A stretch of DNA of 64,000 nt from Rhipicephalus microplus (GCF_043290135.1 NC_134710.1:254428592-254492591), one strand, 5' to 3'; counted from the first letter of the stretch, positions 45,894 to 59,510 are shown. The notes: generated from the sequence alone by a model not told the origin. Numbers and translations are program-made.

Positions 45894-46607
45894 GTGCTTA
45901 TAAGGCTATTTAGGTGTTGCTGCGTGTTAAGACACAAAGGAGCCGCGGCGCACACTTCCTCCGCTTCTGCCGCCTGCCTCCCCGGGCGACGGAGAGGATG
46001 GTTCGCTGTTGATGGAGCGCTTGTTTGGCTCAGCGAGAGGACAATGAGCTGCAAGTGTCTCAGCAAACACGAGACGCCCTACGAATGTCTCATCGCTGCC
46101 GTAGCCAGGCTATATGATGGATGGGGCTGCCACGTTCCCCGCTGCGGACCCCAATCTCGGGCGCGCCCTCCTTTTCCAAACCCTTGTCGCGCAAGTTTCT
46201 CCTTCCGCTTCATGAGATGTCGTAGGTGCGTCGCAAACACGCTACAAAAACACGCTGGTATGTTAGACCAGTGGCGCTTTGAGATATTTACCATAGCAGC
46301 CAAGATAGGCTACCTGGTGCTTGTGTCGTGTGTTCAATCTTCCTCCGTCCCGTTTTTTTTTTTTTTTTTTTTGCGCTGTTCCCCTCACTATCATGTACCA
46401 ACTGCAGCCCTCCGAGAATCCCTTCTGCCAAGATGGCCGTGTGTAAACATATTTATGGTTATAGATGCTGTGAGCTTATTTAGTGCAATTTGTCGTTGTA
46501 ATCATTTAATACTTCAAGGACCACTGTTTCTATGGGGCAACAGATTGAAAATTTGGGGGTTCCATCCATGGAAAAAGAAGAAGCCTAACGAGTGTTTTGA
46601 GCTTTAA
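45894..46607 (+). other. Longest ATG-less-supported open frame, probably non-coding
   Basis: A 237-codon frame spans a GC-rich patch and an 18-nt T-run (encoding poly-Phe). It begins at a non-ATG codon. Codon content is Cys/Arg/Ser-rich before the T-run and unlike that after it. No domain is recognisable; I regard it as chance openness. Confidence 0.15.
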
Positions 46608-47430
46608 AATATGTGCATAAAGATGGCATAACCACTTCTTTGTACTGCGTCTGTTTCATCTAATTTGGATCTTCTAAGAGTTCACAATGCATGTTTCACA
46701 GGTGTCCAATGTTTCTTTGGAACTACACGTCATTATTTAGTTGCGAAAAGTCACACATTTTTCTGATAGCATAGTTTGCATTATTGGTTTGTACTTTATG
46801 AACGCTAAACAGATATGTAAAGGTTGACAGTACCGGTTCTTTGTAGTGCTACTTCAAATATTCTGAAAGGTGGCAGCACAAGTACCACATGGGCCCATTG
46901 TTGCCCTAGAGTCGCTTATCTCATTGTTTTGCTATGAATTAACATACTTTCTTGTGCCAGCGTAATTGGAATATTTGTTACTCCTTTATGGGTGCCATGA
47001 TTTCCTTGAGGCTGTATATGAAACTAAAATTCTGGGCATTGAAAGGTTAATGGCATAATATGTACTCGGCAATAACGCTGATGGTTTCTATATTTATAGC
47101 AAGACGTCGCTATTCATAAGGCAACATTACAGGTGTGAAACTGTAAACGTTGCCGGCGTTTCGGACCTGCAGTGTTTTGATCCGGTTGGATTACTGAAAT
47201 AAATTATTGTGAAAGAAACAACCTATTAAAACGATCAATGCAAGGTGCATTGACTCGCCGATTGGAGCAGAGCGTGTGGTGCAAATTTAAATACAACACA
47301 ATTATCGTGCTTGAGAGAAAGTATCAAGAACAGAATGCGGGTTCGCGTCTCAAACTTATCTACGTCTAATCCACACTTCGAGAAAAATTCAGCGTGTATA
47401 CGGTGTGATCGCTGTATTGACTATCTAGTT
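46608..47430. other. No recognisable feature
   Basis: AT-rich; nothing supported. Confidence 0.35.
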
Positions 47431-47437
47431 ATCTTGC

Positions 47438-47668
47438 CCGCCTTGGTAGAGCAGCGGCTAGGGTGCTCGTTGCTGACCTGAACATCACGGGTTTGATCCC
47501 GGCCAAGGCGGTCGCATTTCAATGGAGGGGAAATCGTAGAGGTGCATGTACTGCGATGTCAGTGCACCTTAAAGAACACCAGATAGTCAAAGTTTCCGGA
47601 GCACGGCATCTCTCATAACCATATCGTGGTTTTGCGACGTAAAACCTGCAACTGTTATTATTGACTGT
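47438..47668 (+). mobile_element. tRNA-derived SINE, second subfamily
   Basis: The head gcccgccttggtagagcagc and gggtttgatcccggccaagg carry A- and B-box-like blocks. caatggaggggaaatc, agtgcaccttaaagaacacc, tcataaccatatcgtggttt and gtaaaacctgcaactgttat precede an ATT tail. It matches the copy at 18.8 kb. Confidence 0.7.
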
Positions 47669-49830
47669 TTACTTCTCGCTAGGCAAGCAAAGTTCAAGCA
47701 TTCCGGCTCCCTCAACGCTGGATAGGTCCACGCGTAAATCAAACTTGCGATCTCGTGCCCAGCGGCAAAACTTTGTATTGTGAATATAGTCACTGTTAGC
47801 CCACCAAGTGGTTCTTTCATTCTCCGTTTCACGATTTTTGCTGCATACATCTTGTACGGTTAATATGCCAAGTTATGAGTGCATGATCGGCTGAACTGTG
47901 TACGAGCGCTCTATGGTATATCTCAAGACTGCATTCGCACCTCTATATTTCCATTCGGACTGCATCAGAATCAGTGATGGCCCGCAGCGAGACAATTTTT
48001 CGCAACATTTCATGTCGAGTAAAATATATCAAGCATCTAGGTTCGATTTCCCAGCGATCGTTCGTATATAGTACGTTTCGTCGCAACTTTTTAAAGAGTC
48101 AAACCAGTTTACGTAAACTCGGGAGAAATTGCTTGCAGCCGTACTATTTTGCCGCAACTTGGGATGAGGGAGCAATTCCACGGTGCGATTGCTGCAAGCC
48201 GCGAGAGGCTCTTGGGCCCAGAGAATGTTCCAGCATGCGCTGGAATGTTCAAGCACAAGTGCTATGCGACAAGCATAGACATAAAAAAAGACATTTTTGA
48301 GCGCTGTTTCACATGCCGAAACGCAGCGCGTTCTGGTGTCCGCGCTCATCAGCGCAGCCTTTATTGCGTCTTCAACAACGGGACGGGGTCAGACGTGCCC
48401 TGTTTACAAATGTCCAGCGCACACGGTGCGTGTTCCAGTTGTGAGGTTCGTTCAGTAGAATCAATAACACCGTGTTTCTGCGCGTGAGTGCTCTGGGCCC
48501 GTTTTGTTGTTGGCCAACAAAAGGCGTCTTTGGCGTATTGTCTGACCAGCGTTGTGCACCGGAGGAGACATCGCCGCAGTGCGTGCTGTCACCTGCCAAG
48601 CAAGCGAGTGCGGGCGCCGCGCCGCCCTTATCGGCCGGTCTTGGACGGGGCACGGCCTGAGCACGCGCCATTGTGCTCTTCTTGGCTCCTTTGTATGGCA
48701 ACTAGTTCATGTCAGCGTGACTTTCGGGGACAGGGCAGTCTCTTTCATAATGCCTCCATTGCGAGCGTTTCGCTGCCCGCGAGCGTGCCTAGATGAGCGT
48801 GAGACGGCCTGTCTTGTGTAAGTATTTCGTATCGGGAAGCAGCAAACAATGCAGAGCTCGACTATTCTACGGTCACTCTACGAGGCGCGCTTTCCGGTGA
48901 GCTCGGCCCCGCCCCGTCACTGTAAGGAACCATAAGCCGCGGAAGATGAAGCGCGTGCGTTGCCAATCTTCCTTTCTGCAGACTCATCTGTCGTGACTGG
49001 CGTTCGCACTCAGGTCTATGCCGGCGTGGGTCACGAACCAATAGGGCTCTTGTTTAATTCAAAACTTATTTTCTAGATGCGACAAGCTGTCATGGTATGA
49101 CTGCGGTATCAGTTTTAACGCTAAGTTGTCACGGAACGGGAGAGAGTAAAGTGCTGACTTTCGTATGACAGAATTTTATTTTAGTTTTTAGTGTCGTTTC
49201 GTGTCTTTCTTTCTTTCTTTTTATGTTGTTTTAGAGCTACGCTTAATCTCATAAACAACTACAAATTTATAATACGAAGGGCTAGATTGTCGGCTAGTTG
49301 GTCGTACATATCGTCAGCGCGAAAGACAAAGACAGAATAAGGCACACAGACAACCGCACGTAGCGCTGACTGGCGACTGAGCTCTATTACGGCGCAGAAC
49401 GTAAATAAATACATGCATACTCATAACCTCGTAATCTCGTCATTATTTATGAGGTGCTGACACGTATGCCACTATTTACTATACGTTCCCCGCCGCATTA
49501 AGCTTGAGTCACCAGTGAGCCTTATACGTGAGGTTGTCCGCGTGCTTTGTCGCTGTCTTTATGTGCTGCTTCCCACACTACAATGCGAGGGCACGCGTTG
49601 CGATTCTTAAGCAGCACTGGCAAGCCTGACGCCATTAATATAATGCGTAAGGTGACGTGTATTTCTGTTACCATCAAGTGTTCTATGTTTTCTGCATATG
49701 TGCTGGTCGTGAGAGGTCCGGTTATGTATTCCATGATTCGTGCTCGCTCTCAAAGTGGCCAGAGAAAGAAACTGAGGCAGCTGCGCGCTAGTTACGTGGA
49801 GACTGTGTGCCATGACTAAAAAAGTTTTTT
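47669..49830. other. No recognisable gene; GC-rich at 48.1-48.95 kb
   Basis: Several overlapping frames of 60-112 codons on both strands in the GC-rich patch have no recognisable domain. Confidence 0.3.
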
Positions 49831-49893
49831 TTTTTTTTTGGGGGGGGGGGGGACACGTTACCGGTGTTCTACTCCCCCTGCCTACGCCACCGC
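49826..49893 (-). mobile_element. MITE end fragment with T/G homopolymers
   Basis: A T-run followed by a G-run, then ccggtgttctactccccctg and cctacgccacc. On the minus strand this reads ggtggcgtaggcaggggg, a relative of the end at 38646. Confidence 0.4.
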
Positions 49894-50585
49894 TTCCCAC
49901 TCGACTCCCTCCTACACTGAACTGTGCTATACGTTTCTCCACATTTCGTTCCTGCTCACCCCTCACACTCAATTTCCTTTTCCATTCCTTTGCAATAAAC
50001 AGCTTCGCTACACATTACCCCTGCCCTTCCTGCTTTCTCTACTCACTTCGCTTTGTCGTTGTCGTTAGTGGTTCATGAGGAAAAGGAAGAAGGCACCTAA
50101 TTTCTGTCTGCCTACAGGTGACACGTTTTCTGTACTATACTACGCTTTGCTTAGCTTTGCTCCACCTTTTCTACTGTTGCATCGCATAGCGGTACTCGGC
50201 TTTCCTCCTCCTTTAGCTTCGCTCTTCCCCGCTTCACCAGTTTTGCGCAGTCGACAAGCGGTGCTACTCCGAACGAAAAGTGAATATGGCCACGCCGACA
50301 GGGTAGCGTGCCTGTGAAGAGAAAACCTTGTTCTGGCTTCTTGCTGCTGTGCAGGTGTTATACAACAACGCTACGAAACAATCTCGCAAGAATTCAATAG
50401 TTCTGCATAGGGAACTAGTGGATTATGAAGGTGCTAGTAGTAACAGCTAATACTTTTCTTCAACATAGAGACTTGTTAAATAGCCTTTGATAAATCACCA
50501 ATACTATCATATGTATATAATAATTGCCTAATCGCTGTGGTTTAAGATGCCGAAAATGCGACATGATCGTGAGGTACGCAAGAGT
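49894..50585. other. No recognisable feature
   Basis: Pyrimidine-rich sequence without a recognised gene or repeat. Confidence 0.35.
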
Positions 50586-50587
50586 CT

Positions 50588-50785
50588 GGAGTTTCGGAAA
50601 TTCAGCCAATCTGGGGTTCTTCGACGTGCACCTATTTCTGAGTACACGTGCCTCTACTATACTTCACTTCCTTCCGACTGCGACCACCGCGGCCAAATTC
50701 AAACTCGCGACTGCCACGTCAGAGCAGACGAGCACCAAGGCCTGCGTGTACCGGTTCCAAAAAAACGCCACTGCTGAGTGGCCGA
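50588..50785 (-). mobile_element. Diverged Ruka-like SINE
   Basis: tttcggaaattcagccaatc, tggggttcttcgacgtgcac, gagtacacgtgcctctac, gcgaccaccgcggccaaatt and caaactcgcgactgcc follow the SINE in reverse order, including the head. Confidence 0.6.
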
Positions 50786-51720
50786 GTTTTTTGTAACTGC
50801 AGAGTAAATAAGGGCAAAGGCTTTTTTCATGCGATTTCAATCAATGTTTTCCAAACGCGCCGCACTGCAGTTGATCACGAGGCTAACGTCTACACACGTT
50901 TTCGCAAATCTTTTCTTTCGTCTGTTCACGCACGAATACCTGCACCATTCGCGCGTCCTGTTTCTGCCCTGAAGCAGTGCTTGATGCAGCGCATACGAAC
51001 ACGCCCAGTGTAACTACGGATGACGGCGTGACTTGAGTGACCATGGGCATAAAAAATAGGCTGCACGCGCGCTCCTTTTGGCCACTCTCGGAGTGCGTGG
51101 TCGCACCATCTCTAAGGCATCTCCCGCTGAGGCATTGTTCCTCATGCAAATCCGGAGGAAGTGATGCACCGTCACCGCAAGACGGAAGCGGCCTGTCGTC
51201 CTTTTGTTAACGCTTGATGGGCTTACAGATGTGCAGGCAGCCCAAAGCTGCAGTCCAGCGTGGCACGCGCACGCGGTGCATCCATGGTTCGTCACGCGCA
51301 GTTCATTTCAGAGTTCCGGGTCGATTAAGTTATTACTTTGAATAACGCTTTGTCGTCACGCTGTGCCACTCTGCCCCGCAAGGCGATCTTCTATATTTCA
51401 ATCTGTTTACATTATGCTAATGCAAATACGCGCTATAGAAGACCGGCTACTGTTACATGGGTCGTTTCGGTTGCCGTTTTGGAGATAATGGCGTTTACTC
51501 CAGCGTATACGCGTAACGAAAGGTGAGCAGTTTCCATTGAGCTCATTCTGAAGTCTATGCGCTGAATGTAAAATTATAGTGCAAATACTGCGTTGTGCTT
51601 TTGCCGTGAAACTTCAGACGGTCACCTTGCACATGAGCTGCATTTTAAAAGGGGCCGACGGTCGTTCATGAATAGTCAGATTTTTATCTAAATTTTAAAA
51701 GGCATTCAATTTTTGGTGCT
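50786..51720. other. No recognisable feature
   Basis: Moderate GC; frames up to 121 codons with no domain. Confidence 0.35.
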
Positions 51721-51725
51721 ATGAT

Positions 51726-51825
51726 ACCTGGGGTTTAACATCTCAAAATCACCATATGACTATGGCGGACGCTGCTTTGATAATCTCGATCACTTGATGT
51801 TGTTTAGCGGACACTAACATCGCAC
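51726..51825 (-). mobile_element. Diverged SINE 3' fragment
   Basis: ctggggtttaacatctcaaa, atcaccatatgactatggcg and gttgtttagcggacac resemble the SINE's 3' half on the minus strand. Confidence 0.55.
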
Positions 51826-52005
51826 AGAAGAAGGGCGCTTACGGTGATGTGATCGAGCATGCTTCTCGAGGTCGCAGCATAAGAATTATCATATTAAAGA
51901 GGTGGCACACATGTGTTATCGAGCATGGTTGCGGTGAAACCTTTATGCATGGACTGTATTTTGATCACGTAGCCGCAGCACGTCGGCTGGCGTTTAATAA
52001 GTATG

Positions 52006-52196
52006 CCGTATGTATGTATGTATGTATGTATGTATGTATGTATGTATGTATGTATGTATGTATGTATGTATGTATGTATGTATGTATGTATGTATGTATG
52101 TATGTATGTATGTATGTATGTATGTATGTATGTATGTATGTATGTATGTATGTATGTATGTATGTATGTATGTATGTATGTATGTATGTATGTATG
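52006..52196. repeat. (TATG)n microsatellite
   Basis: About 47 uninterrupted TATG units. The CMYV and YIHT repeat peptides it encodes on either strand are artefacts. Confidence 0.98.
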
Positions 52197-52239
52197 ACGT
52201 AAAATCACACTATCTCTTGCGATTCATGTTCTGCATTGT

Positions 52240-53880
<1,641 letters not shown>

Positions 53881-53978
53881 AGCCGCCGCTGCAGTATTTC
53901 CTGCTGGTTGTATCACTGATATAAGTGTATTAAGATACATGGTTAGTTTTATCGGCCGTATGTATTGCAGTAAGCATT

Positions 53979-55246
53979 AAAGGAGAACTGGGAGTTGGGT
54001 TCCTAATTCACAGAAACATAGCTGGCAACATAGAGGAATACTGTAGCATTAATGAAAGGGTGGTACGTATCGTAATTAAACTGAATAAAAGATACAAGAT
54101 GAAGGTGGTACAGGCTTACGCACCTACATCCAGCCATGATGACGCTTCAGTTGAAAGCTTCTATGAAGACGGGGAATCGGCAATGAGTAAGGTAAAAACA
54201 CAATATACTATTTTGATGGGAGACTTTAATGCAAAGGTAGGGAAGAAGCAGGCTGGAGACCAGGCAGTAGGAGATTATGGCATCGGCACTAGAAACGCCA
54301 GAGGAGAGCTACTAGTAGAATTTGCAGAACGCAATAATTTGCTGATTTTGAATACCTTCTACCGAAAACGAGAAAACCGCAAGTGGACATAGAGGAGCCC
54401 TAATGGCGAAAATAAGAACGAAATAGACTTTATAATGACTGCACACCCAGGAATCGTGCAGGATGTGGAAGTGGTTGGCAAGGTACTATGCAGTGACCAT
54501 AGAATGGTACGGTCTCGAATTCGCCTAGACTTGAAGAAAGAACGACAGAAACAGATACGCAAGAAGCCAATCAATGAGCTAGCCCTGAGAGGGAAAGTAC
54601 AGGAATTCAGAGTGTCGCTGCAGAACAGGTACTCCGCTCTTAGTGAGGAAACCAACCTTAGCGTCGATACAATGAATGATAATCTGACGAGTATCATTAC
54701 GGAGTGTGCAGTGGAAGTTGGAGGCAGGGTAGTTAGACAGGACACTGGCAAGCTTTCCCAGGAAAGGAAGAACCTAATTAAGAAGCGTCAAATCATGAAA
54801 GTGTCAAGTACAACAGACGAAATAGAACTGGCAGAGCTTTCGAAGTTGAATAATAGACGTAAAGTATGCGATGTGAAAAGGTATAACATGGAGAGAATTG
54901 AACTCGCTCTGAAAAACGGAGGAAGTGTCAAAGCAGTGAAGAGGAAACGTGGGATAGGCAATTATCGGATGTATGCACTAAGGGACAAAGAAAGCAAAGT
55001 ACCTACCAATATGAATAGGATAGTTAATATAGCGGAGGAATTTTACAGAGATTCTTACAGTAGCCCGGATAACCACGACTTAATACTATGAGAACTAGCA
55101 GTAACCCAGATGACACCCCACCAGTAATGATAGAAGAAGTCAGAAAAGCTTTGGAGAGCATGCAAAGAGGCAAAGCTGCTGGTGAGGATCAGGTAAAATC
55201 AAATCTGCTGAAAGATGGAGGACAGATTGTGTTAGAAAAAAAATTG
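53979..55246 (+). pseudogene. RTE endonuclease region (broken)
   Basis: The frame starting near 53979 shows endonuclease/exonuclease/phosphatase motifs in order: QAYAPTSSHDD, LMGDFNAKVG (catalytic Asp/Asn), NEIDFIM and CSDHRMV (catalytic Asp-His). A TAG at 54390-54392 interrupts it just after RKWT. The same frame continues to a stop at 55089-55091, and homology then moves to another frame (SNPDDTPPVMIEEVRKALES, then GKAAGEDQV), so a small indel lies near 55090. The missing amino-terminal part includes the first catalytic Asn/Glu. Confidence 0.85.
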
Positions 55247-55386
55247 CCCGCAGCTTCCCTCAGGGGAACACTGAGGAGGATGCGGAGCATATAATTGGTT
55301 AACGGGGTGTTAAAGTGCGACTTACTTGGGTCGATGGCTAAATTGGTTAACGTGGTTGTGAAATGGGGCGTTAAATTGCGACTTAC

Positions 55387-55523
55387 TTGGGTCGATGGCT
55401 AAATTGGTTAACGTGGTTGTAGGAGGGGGTGTTAAATGAGTGAACACGTACACACGTATGCGAAAGGGCGGCGCTGGTCGAAGGGACGTCGATCATTGTG
55501 TTTGTGGATTCGTTGGAATTCAT
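55387..55523 (-). CDS. Short unknown first exon in the insertion
   Basis: An ATG at 55523-55521 lies 56 nt downstream of the predicted initiator (context gaaATGa). It opens about 45 codons beginning MNSNESTNTMIDVPSTSAAL, Ser/Asn/Thr/His-rich, with no recognisable domain. The frame meets a near-consensus splice donor, CCAA|GTAAGT, at 55386 and would stop immediately afterwards without splicing. The exon end plus donor is duplicated in the 61-bp tandem repeat (second donor at 55325-55320). Whether it is transcribed is unknown. Confidence 0.35.
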
Positions 55524-55578
55524 TTCACCGTGACCTTGGACGTCGACGCGCCGTACAAACCAACCGACGAGCGGCAAC

Positions 55579-55611
55579 TGAGCGAGCGAGCGCCGACCTT
55601 GAGTATATATA
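55579..55611 (-). promoter_or_regulatory. TATA box plus initiator
   Basis: On the minus strand TATATATA (55611-55604) is followed 32 nt downstream by TCAGTT, the arthropod initiator, with its A at 55579. This is the canonical spacing for an RNA polymerase II core promoter. No downstream promoter element was clear. Confidence 0.5.
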
Positions 55612-55931
55612 CAGCGCGACGGCGCATGCACTGTCAGCTGTCGAATGTTCGAGAAGGGGGAGAAGCGCAACGGCGCATGCGCGCGCGTCAGCTGCCGATG
55701 TTCTCGAAGCGTGACGGCGCATGCGTGCTAAATTATACAGCTAGCGAATGTTCGTGAAGAGGAGAAGCGCACGCGGTGTGTAGAGGAGGAAGGGTGCACA
55801 GATGGTGGAGGAGTGAAGCGCGCGCGGTGTGTAGAGGAGGAAGGGATGCACAGATGGTGGAAGAAGGAGGAGGAAGCTTGCGGACGGCGCCGCACTACAA
55901 GCCTCGAGTATTAGATGCTCCACATCTAAAA

Positions 55932-57303
55932 CTAGCACCCTGCTTACGAGATGTCTCCTGGCGGGAAGAGTACCAGAGTCTTGGAAGAGCGCTAACATCA
56001 TCTTAATACATGAGAAAGTAGATGACAAGGACTTGAAGAATTACAGGCCAATCGGCTTGCTCTCTGTAGTATACAAGCTATTTACAAAGGTAATTGCTAA
56101 CAGAGTAAAGAAAACATTAGAATTCAATCAACCAAAGGAACAAGCAGGATTTCGAATAGGCTACTCAACAATCGACCACATTCACAATATCAATCAGGTA
56201 ATAGAAAAATGCTCAGAATATAACCAACCACTATACATAGCCTTCATAGATTACGAGAAGGCGTTTGATTCAGTAGAAATATCAGCCGTCATGCAGACAC
56301 TGCGGAATCAGGGCGTCGATTAAGTATATATAAACATCCAGGATGAAATCTACAGGGGATCAACTGCTACCATAGTGCTTCATAAAGAAAGCAGCAGAAT
56401 ACCAATTAAGAAAAGTGTAAGACGGGTGGACACAATCTCCCCAATGCTATTTACCACGTGCTTGCAGGAGGTTTTCAGGAGCCTAGAATGGGAACAGTTA
56501 GGAATAAGAGTTCATGAAGAGTACCTTAGTAACCTGGGCTTTGCCGATGACATTGTATTGCTGAGTAACTCAGGGGACGAATTGCAACTCATGTTTACGG
56601 AGTTAGACAAGGAGAGCATAAAGTTGGGTCTTAAAATTAATCTGAAGAAAACGAAAGTAATGTACAACAACCTCGGAAAAGAGCAGCGCCTAGAGATAGG
56701 TAATAGTGCACTTCAAGTTGCAAAAGACTATGTCTACTTAGGGAAGGTAATAACCACGGAGCCGAATCACGAGATTGAAGTAACTAGAAGAAAAAGAATG
56801 GGGTGGAGCACATTTGGCAAGCACTCTCAAGTTATGACAGGTAGATTGCCACTATCCCTCAAGAGGAAGGTATATAACAGCTGTATCTTGCCAGTACTTA
56901 GCTACGGAGAAGAAACCTGGAGACTTACAAAGAGGGTTCAGCTTAAGTTGAGGATGACGCATCGAGCATTGTAAAGAAAAATGGTAGGTGTAACCTTAAG
57001 ACACAAGAAGAGAGCAGAGTGGATTAGGGAACAAACGGGGCTCAAGGATATCATAGTGGAAATCAAGAAGAGGAAATGGACATGGGCCGGGCATGTAGCG
57101 CGTAGACAGGATAACCGCTGGTCATTAAGGGTAACTGACTGGATTCCCAGAGAAGGCAAGCGGGTTAGGGGGAGACAGAAGGTTAGGTGGGCAGATTAGA
57201 TTAAGAAGTCTGCGGGTATAAATTGGCAGCAGCAAGCACAGGACCGGGTTAACTGGCGGAACATGGGAGAGGCCTTTGTCCTGCAGTGGACGAAGTCAGG
57301 CTG
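55932..57303 (+). pseudogene. RTE reverse transcriptase region (broken)
   Basis: A continuous frame carries the RT motifs: NYRPIGLLSVVYKLFTKVIA, EQAGFRIGYSTIDHI, YIAFIDYEKAFDSV (first catalytic Asp), LGFADDIVLLSN with FADD at 56540-56551, LKINLKKTKVM, LPVLSYGEETWRLT, and the RTE-typical carboxy end WTWAGHVARRQDNRW and REGKRVRGRQKVRW. In-frame stops are TAA at 56321-56323, TAA at 56972-56974 and TAG at 57197-57199. The natural end is TGA at about 57302 inside the TGATGA tail. Confidence 0.9.
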
Positions 57304-57329
57304 ATGATGATGACGATGATGAAGCATTC

Positions 57330-58455
57330 GATTAGTCCCCATGCCTCTCTCCCGTAATATAGACTAAATTACGGTTGGCTTTGAGTGCCGGCATGTATAT
57401 ATGGCTGTTTGTGTTTTATATATTTAACAGCTAAACGAACAGCGTTATGATAAACGCATACGCATGAAAACGACTACTTTGTCGCACACGATGTTTTATG
57501 GCCATATTAATTCCTATTGTGATACACAAAAACGAGGAAACATCGGCTTCACACCCAAGATGGCGGTGCCCAGATATGTTGCGTATGGGTTGAAGGTACA
57601 CGTAAGGCTATATACTATATCATTCCCGGCCCGCCTCTCACTTAGAATGAATTATGTGCGGACGTGATAGGACCATATAGCACTTCTACTGTATGCGGAT
57701 CGTCATCGTGACAGCGAAAATTCTCTTTGGGTTCTCCGCATAACTGTTGGGCAAATCGCTGCCTTCCCGTTAATTGGAAGAACTCCACATCTTTGGTGAG
57801 CCGCATCATAATTCATTGCATGGCAGCGTGCGCATGAGCGCCTTGCTGCACGTCAAAGTTTGTGAGCGAATATACACAGTTATTTCCTAGGTCTCCCTGT
57901 GACATCAATGCGAAATTCCTTAGACCACTTATATACCAAGTAGATTTGTATACACTGCGCTATGAGAAATAAAATCGAAGCTGTTATGATCAAAAGTGGT
58001 CGTCAGTTACTTCAAGTTTAAACTATTGAAGTGGAAGAGAAAATAAAAACATATGGCCTGCAGATGTTATAGGCAGGTAACTAGAAATGATGATTTGAAA
58101 GTGGAAGGAAAACATGGAGGATGATTGTGGCCGCTGCCAGCGCCACCTTCTCAAAGGTGTTTGTAGAAGCGCTACCAAGACATATGAAGAAAAAAAAACC
58201 CTCTACATTACCAATAGGACCGCCAGCATTAAAAATTGCCCGCTGTATCTGATGCTGGCAACGTGTACGCTGCTGCGGCGGTGGTGAAGTGGCGTTTCTT
58301 AGTAAATAAATAGCGTAAATAAACGTATGAATAGGAATGGTACTGCGGTTGCATTGCAACCCAAGGTGCTTCCAGCTTCGAAACCTTCGGCTTTAAATAT
58401 ACTATGCTACGCCAGGCAAAGCTGAACGCATTTAATTATATCTTCCATCCAAGCA
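57330..58455. other. No recognisable feature
   Basis: No gene or repeat recognised between the LINE and the tandem repeat that follows. Confidence 0.35.
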
Positions 58456-58460
58456 AACCT

Positions 58461-58636
58461 GTTGAGGCGCTTGAGGCGTTTTTCACAGGGCTGATGGTTT
58501 CACGAATAATATCTCTCGAGCAACTATAGAGCGCTAAGACGCTTGGCGCGTTTCTCGCAAGGCTGATGGTTTCACGAATAATATCTCTCGAGCAGGCCAG
58601 CGCATTGAGACGCATGGCGCGTTTTCGCAGCAATGA
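58461..58636. repeat. 72-bp tandem repeat, about 2.4 copies
   Basis: ctgatggtttcacgaataat followed by atctctcgagcaa/g occurs at 58491 and 58563, with gaggcgttttt/gacgcttggcgcgtttc related blocks between. The third copy is partial. Confidence 0.8.
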
Positions 58637-58639
58637 TGC

Positions 58640-59510
58640 GTCGCCGTCATTTTAACTTCTACATCATCGTGATGCGAGGCCTGCGCCACCACTGGTGGCA
58701 CTGTTTTCCACTGGCTCACTGTTTATCACTTTGTATACAATTGTTCGACGCCGTCAAGTGTCTTCAGTGTCCCCGGCGTACTGATAACCCGTTTCCATTT
58801 TATTTATCTCTAAATCGGCGCTGCTCTATCAACTGCATGTTGATAGGTTGAGTCTGTGCTCAAGCAGTGTTTAATCGAACAGCTGACGACCTTCCAGCCG
58901 TTTAGTTGTGTTCGATTGTCTTTTCTATGAGCAAAATTGGAAACAAGAGAACAACAAAAGATTCGTACAAAACTGCTTTAAAATTCTTCAGCATGAATTC
59001 TGATCAGGTCCTTTTTGAGGACCCCGTGGCATTCACACCACCGCGAGTTTGTCTGGAGAAGAGAAAAAAAGAGTAACTGTCTTGACAATGCGCTTATTAT
59101 ACTCCCTAGTATATGGCTGATCACCAAGCAAACGCAAACTCCGTCTTACGCAAACTCCTGTCTAGTCATCCTCACTATCAGCCTTACCTGCACTCCCGTT
59201 TATACTTGCGTCTAGTAACGGATATTGAAAAGCAGCATCATTCATACACCATTTCAATATGTATTGATCAGAGGTGCGAATAACGTAGGTACGTGCCTTA
59301 ACCTCCCCAAGCAACTCCTTCAGCGGAGTTTTTGACAATAATATCTGATGTTGTCATATCTCTTTGAAGAGGTATGTCCTGACTAGTTTGCAAGCACTCA
59401 GAACTAGTATTCGAAGATACTATGCCAGACCGTGCCAAAAAGATCACCAATTACGTGATCTGTTTGTGTTAAAAACATTGACACTGTGGCTGAAGAGGCT
59501 AATTCTAGGC
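58640..59510. other. No recognisable feature
   Basis: No gene or repeat recognised. Confidence 0.35.

Larger units (their letters stand above)
55247..55931 (-). mobile_element. 685-bp insertion carrying promoter, short exon and donor
   Basis: LINE coding homology breaks after gaaaaaaaattg and resumes at ctagcaccctgcttacgag. The inserted DNA has imperfect inverted motifs near its ends, gatgcggagcat (55279-55290) versus atgctccacatc (55915-55926), matching at 11 of 12 positions. Inside are three tandem-repeat zones. One has a 61-bp period at about 55295-55435. Another is a series of about 50-bp GGCGCATGC/CAGCTG/GTTCG units at about 55610-55765. The third has a 51-bp period at about 55771-55870. 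Read on the minus strand the order is repeats, TATA box, initiator, ATG, splice donor. No transposase is present. Family unknown. Confidence 0.65.
53979..57321 (+). mobile_element. RTE-type LINE, 5' truncated and interrupted
   Basis: One non-LTR retrotransposon encoding an apurinic-type endonuclease, then a reverse transcriptase, ending in a tgatgatgatgacgatgat tail. The candidate target-site duplication aagcatt lies at 53972-53978 and 57322-57328. The 5' part of the endonuclease is missing (first residues KGELGVGFLIH). A 685-bp insertion splits it at 55247-55931. With in-frame stops and a frameshift it is not functional. A related 3' fragment is at 16.57 kb. Such LINEs often supply the machinery that moves SINEs, but the SINE tails here do not match this element's tail. 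Confidence 0.85.

Noticed and set aside
45894..46607. 237-codon frame, the longest outside known elements and the M1 exon
   Set aside because: Non-ATG start, crosses an 18-nt T-run, no domain, and abrupt composition change.
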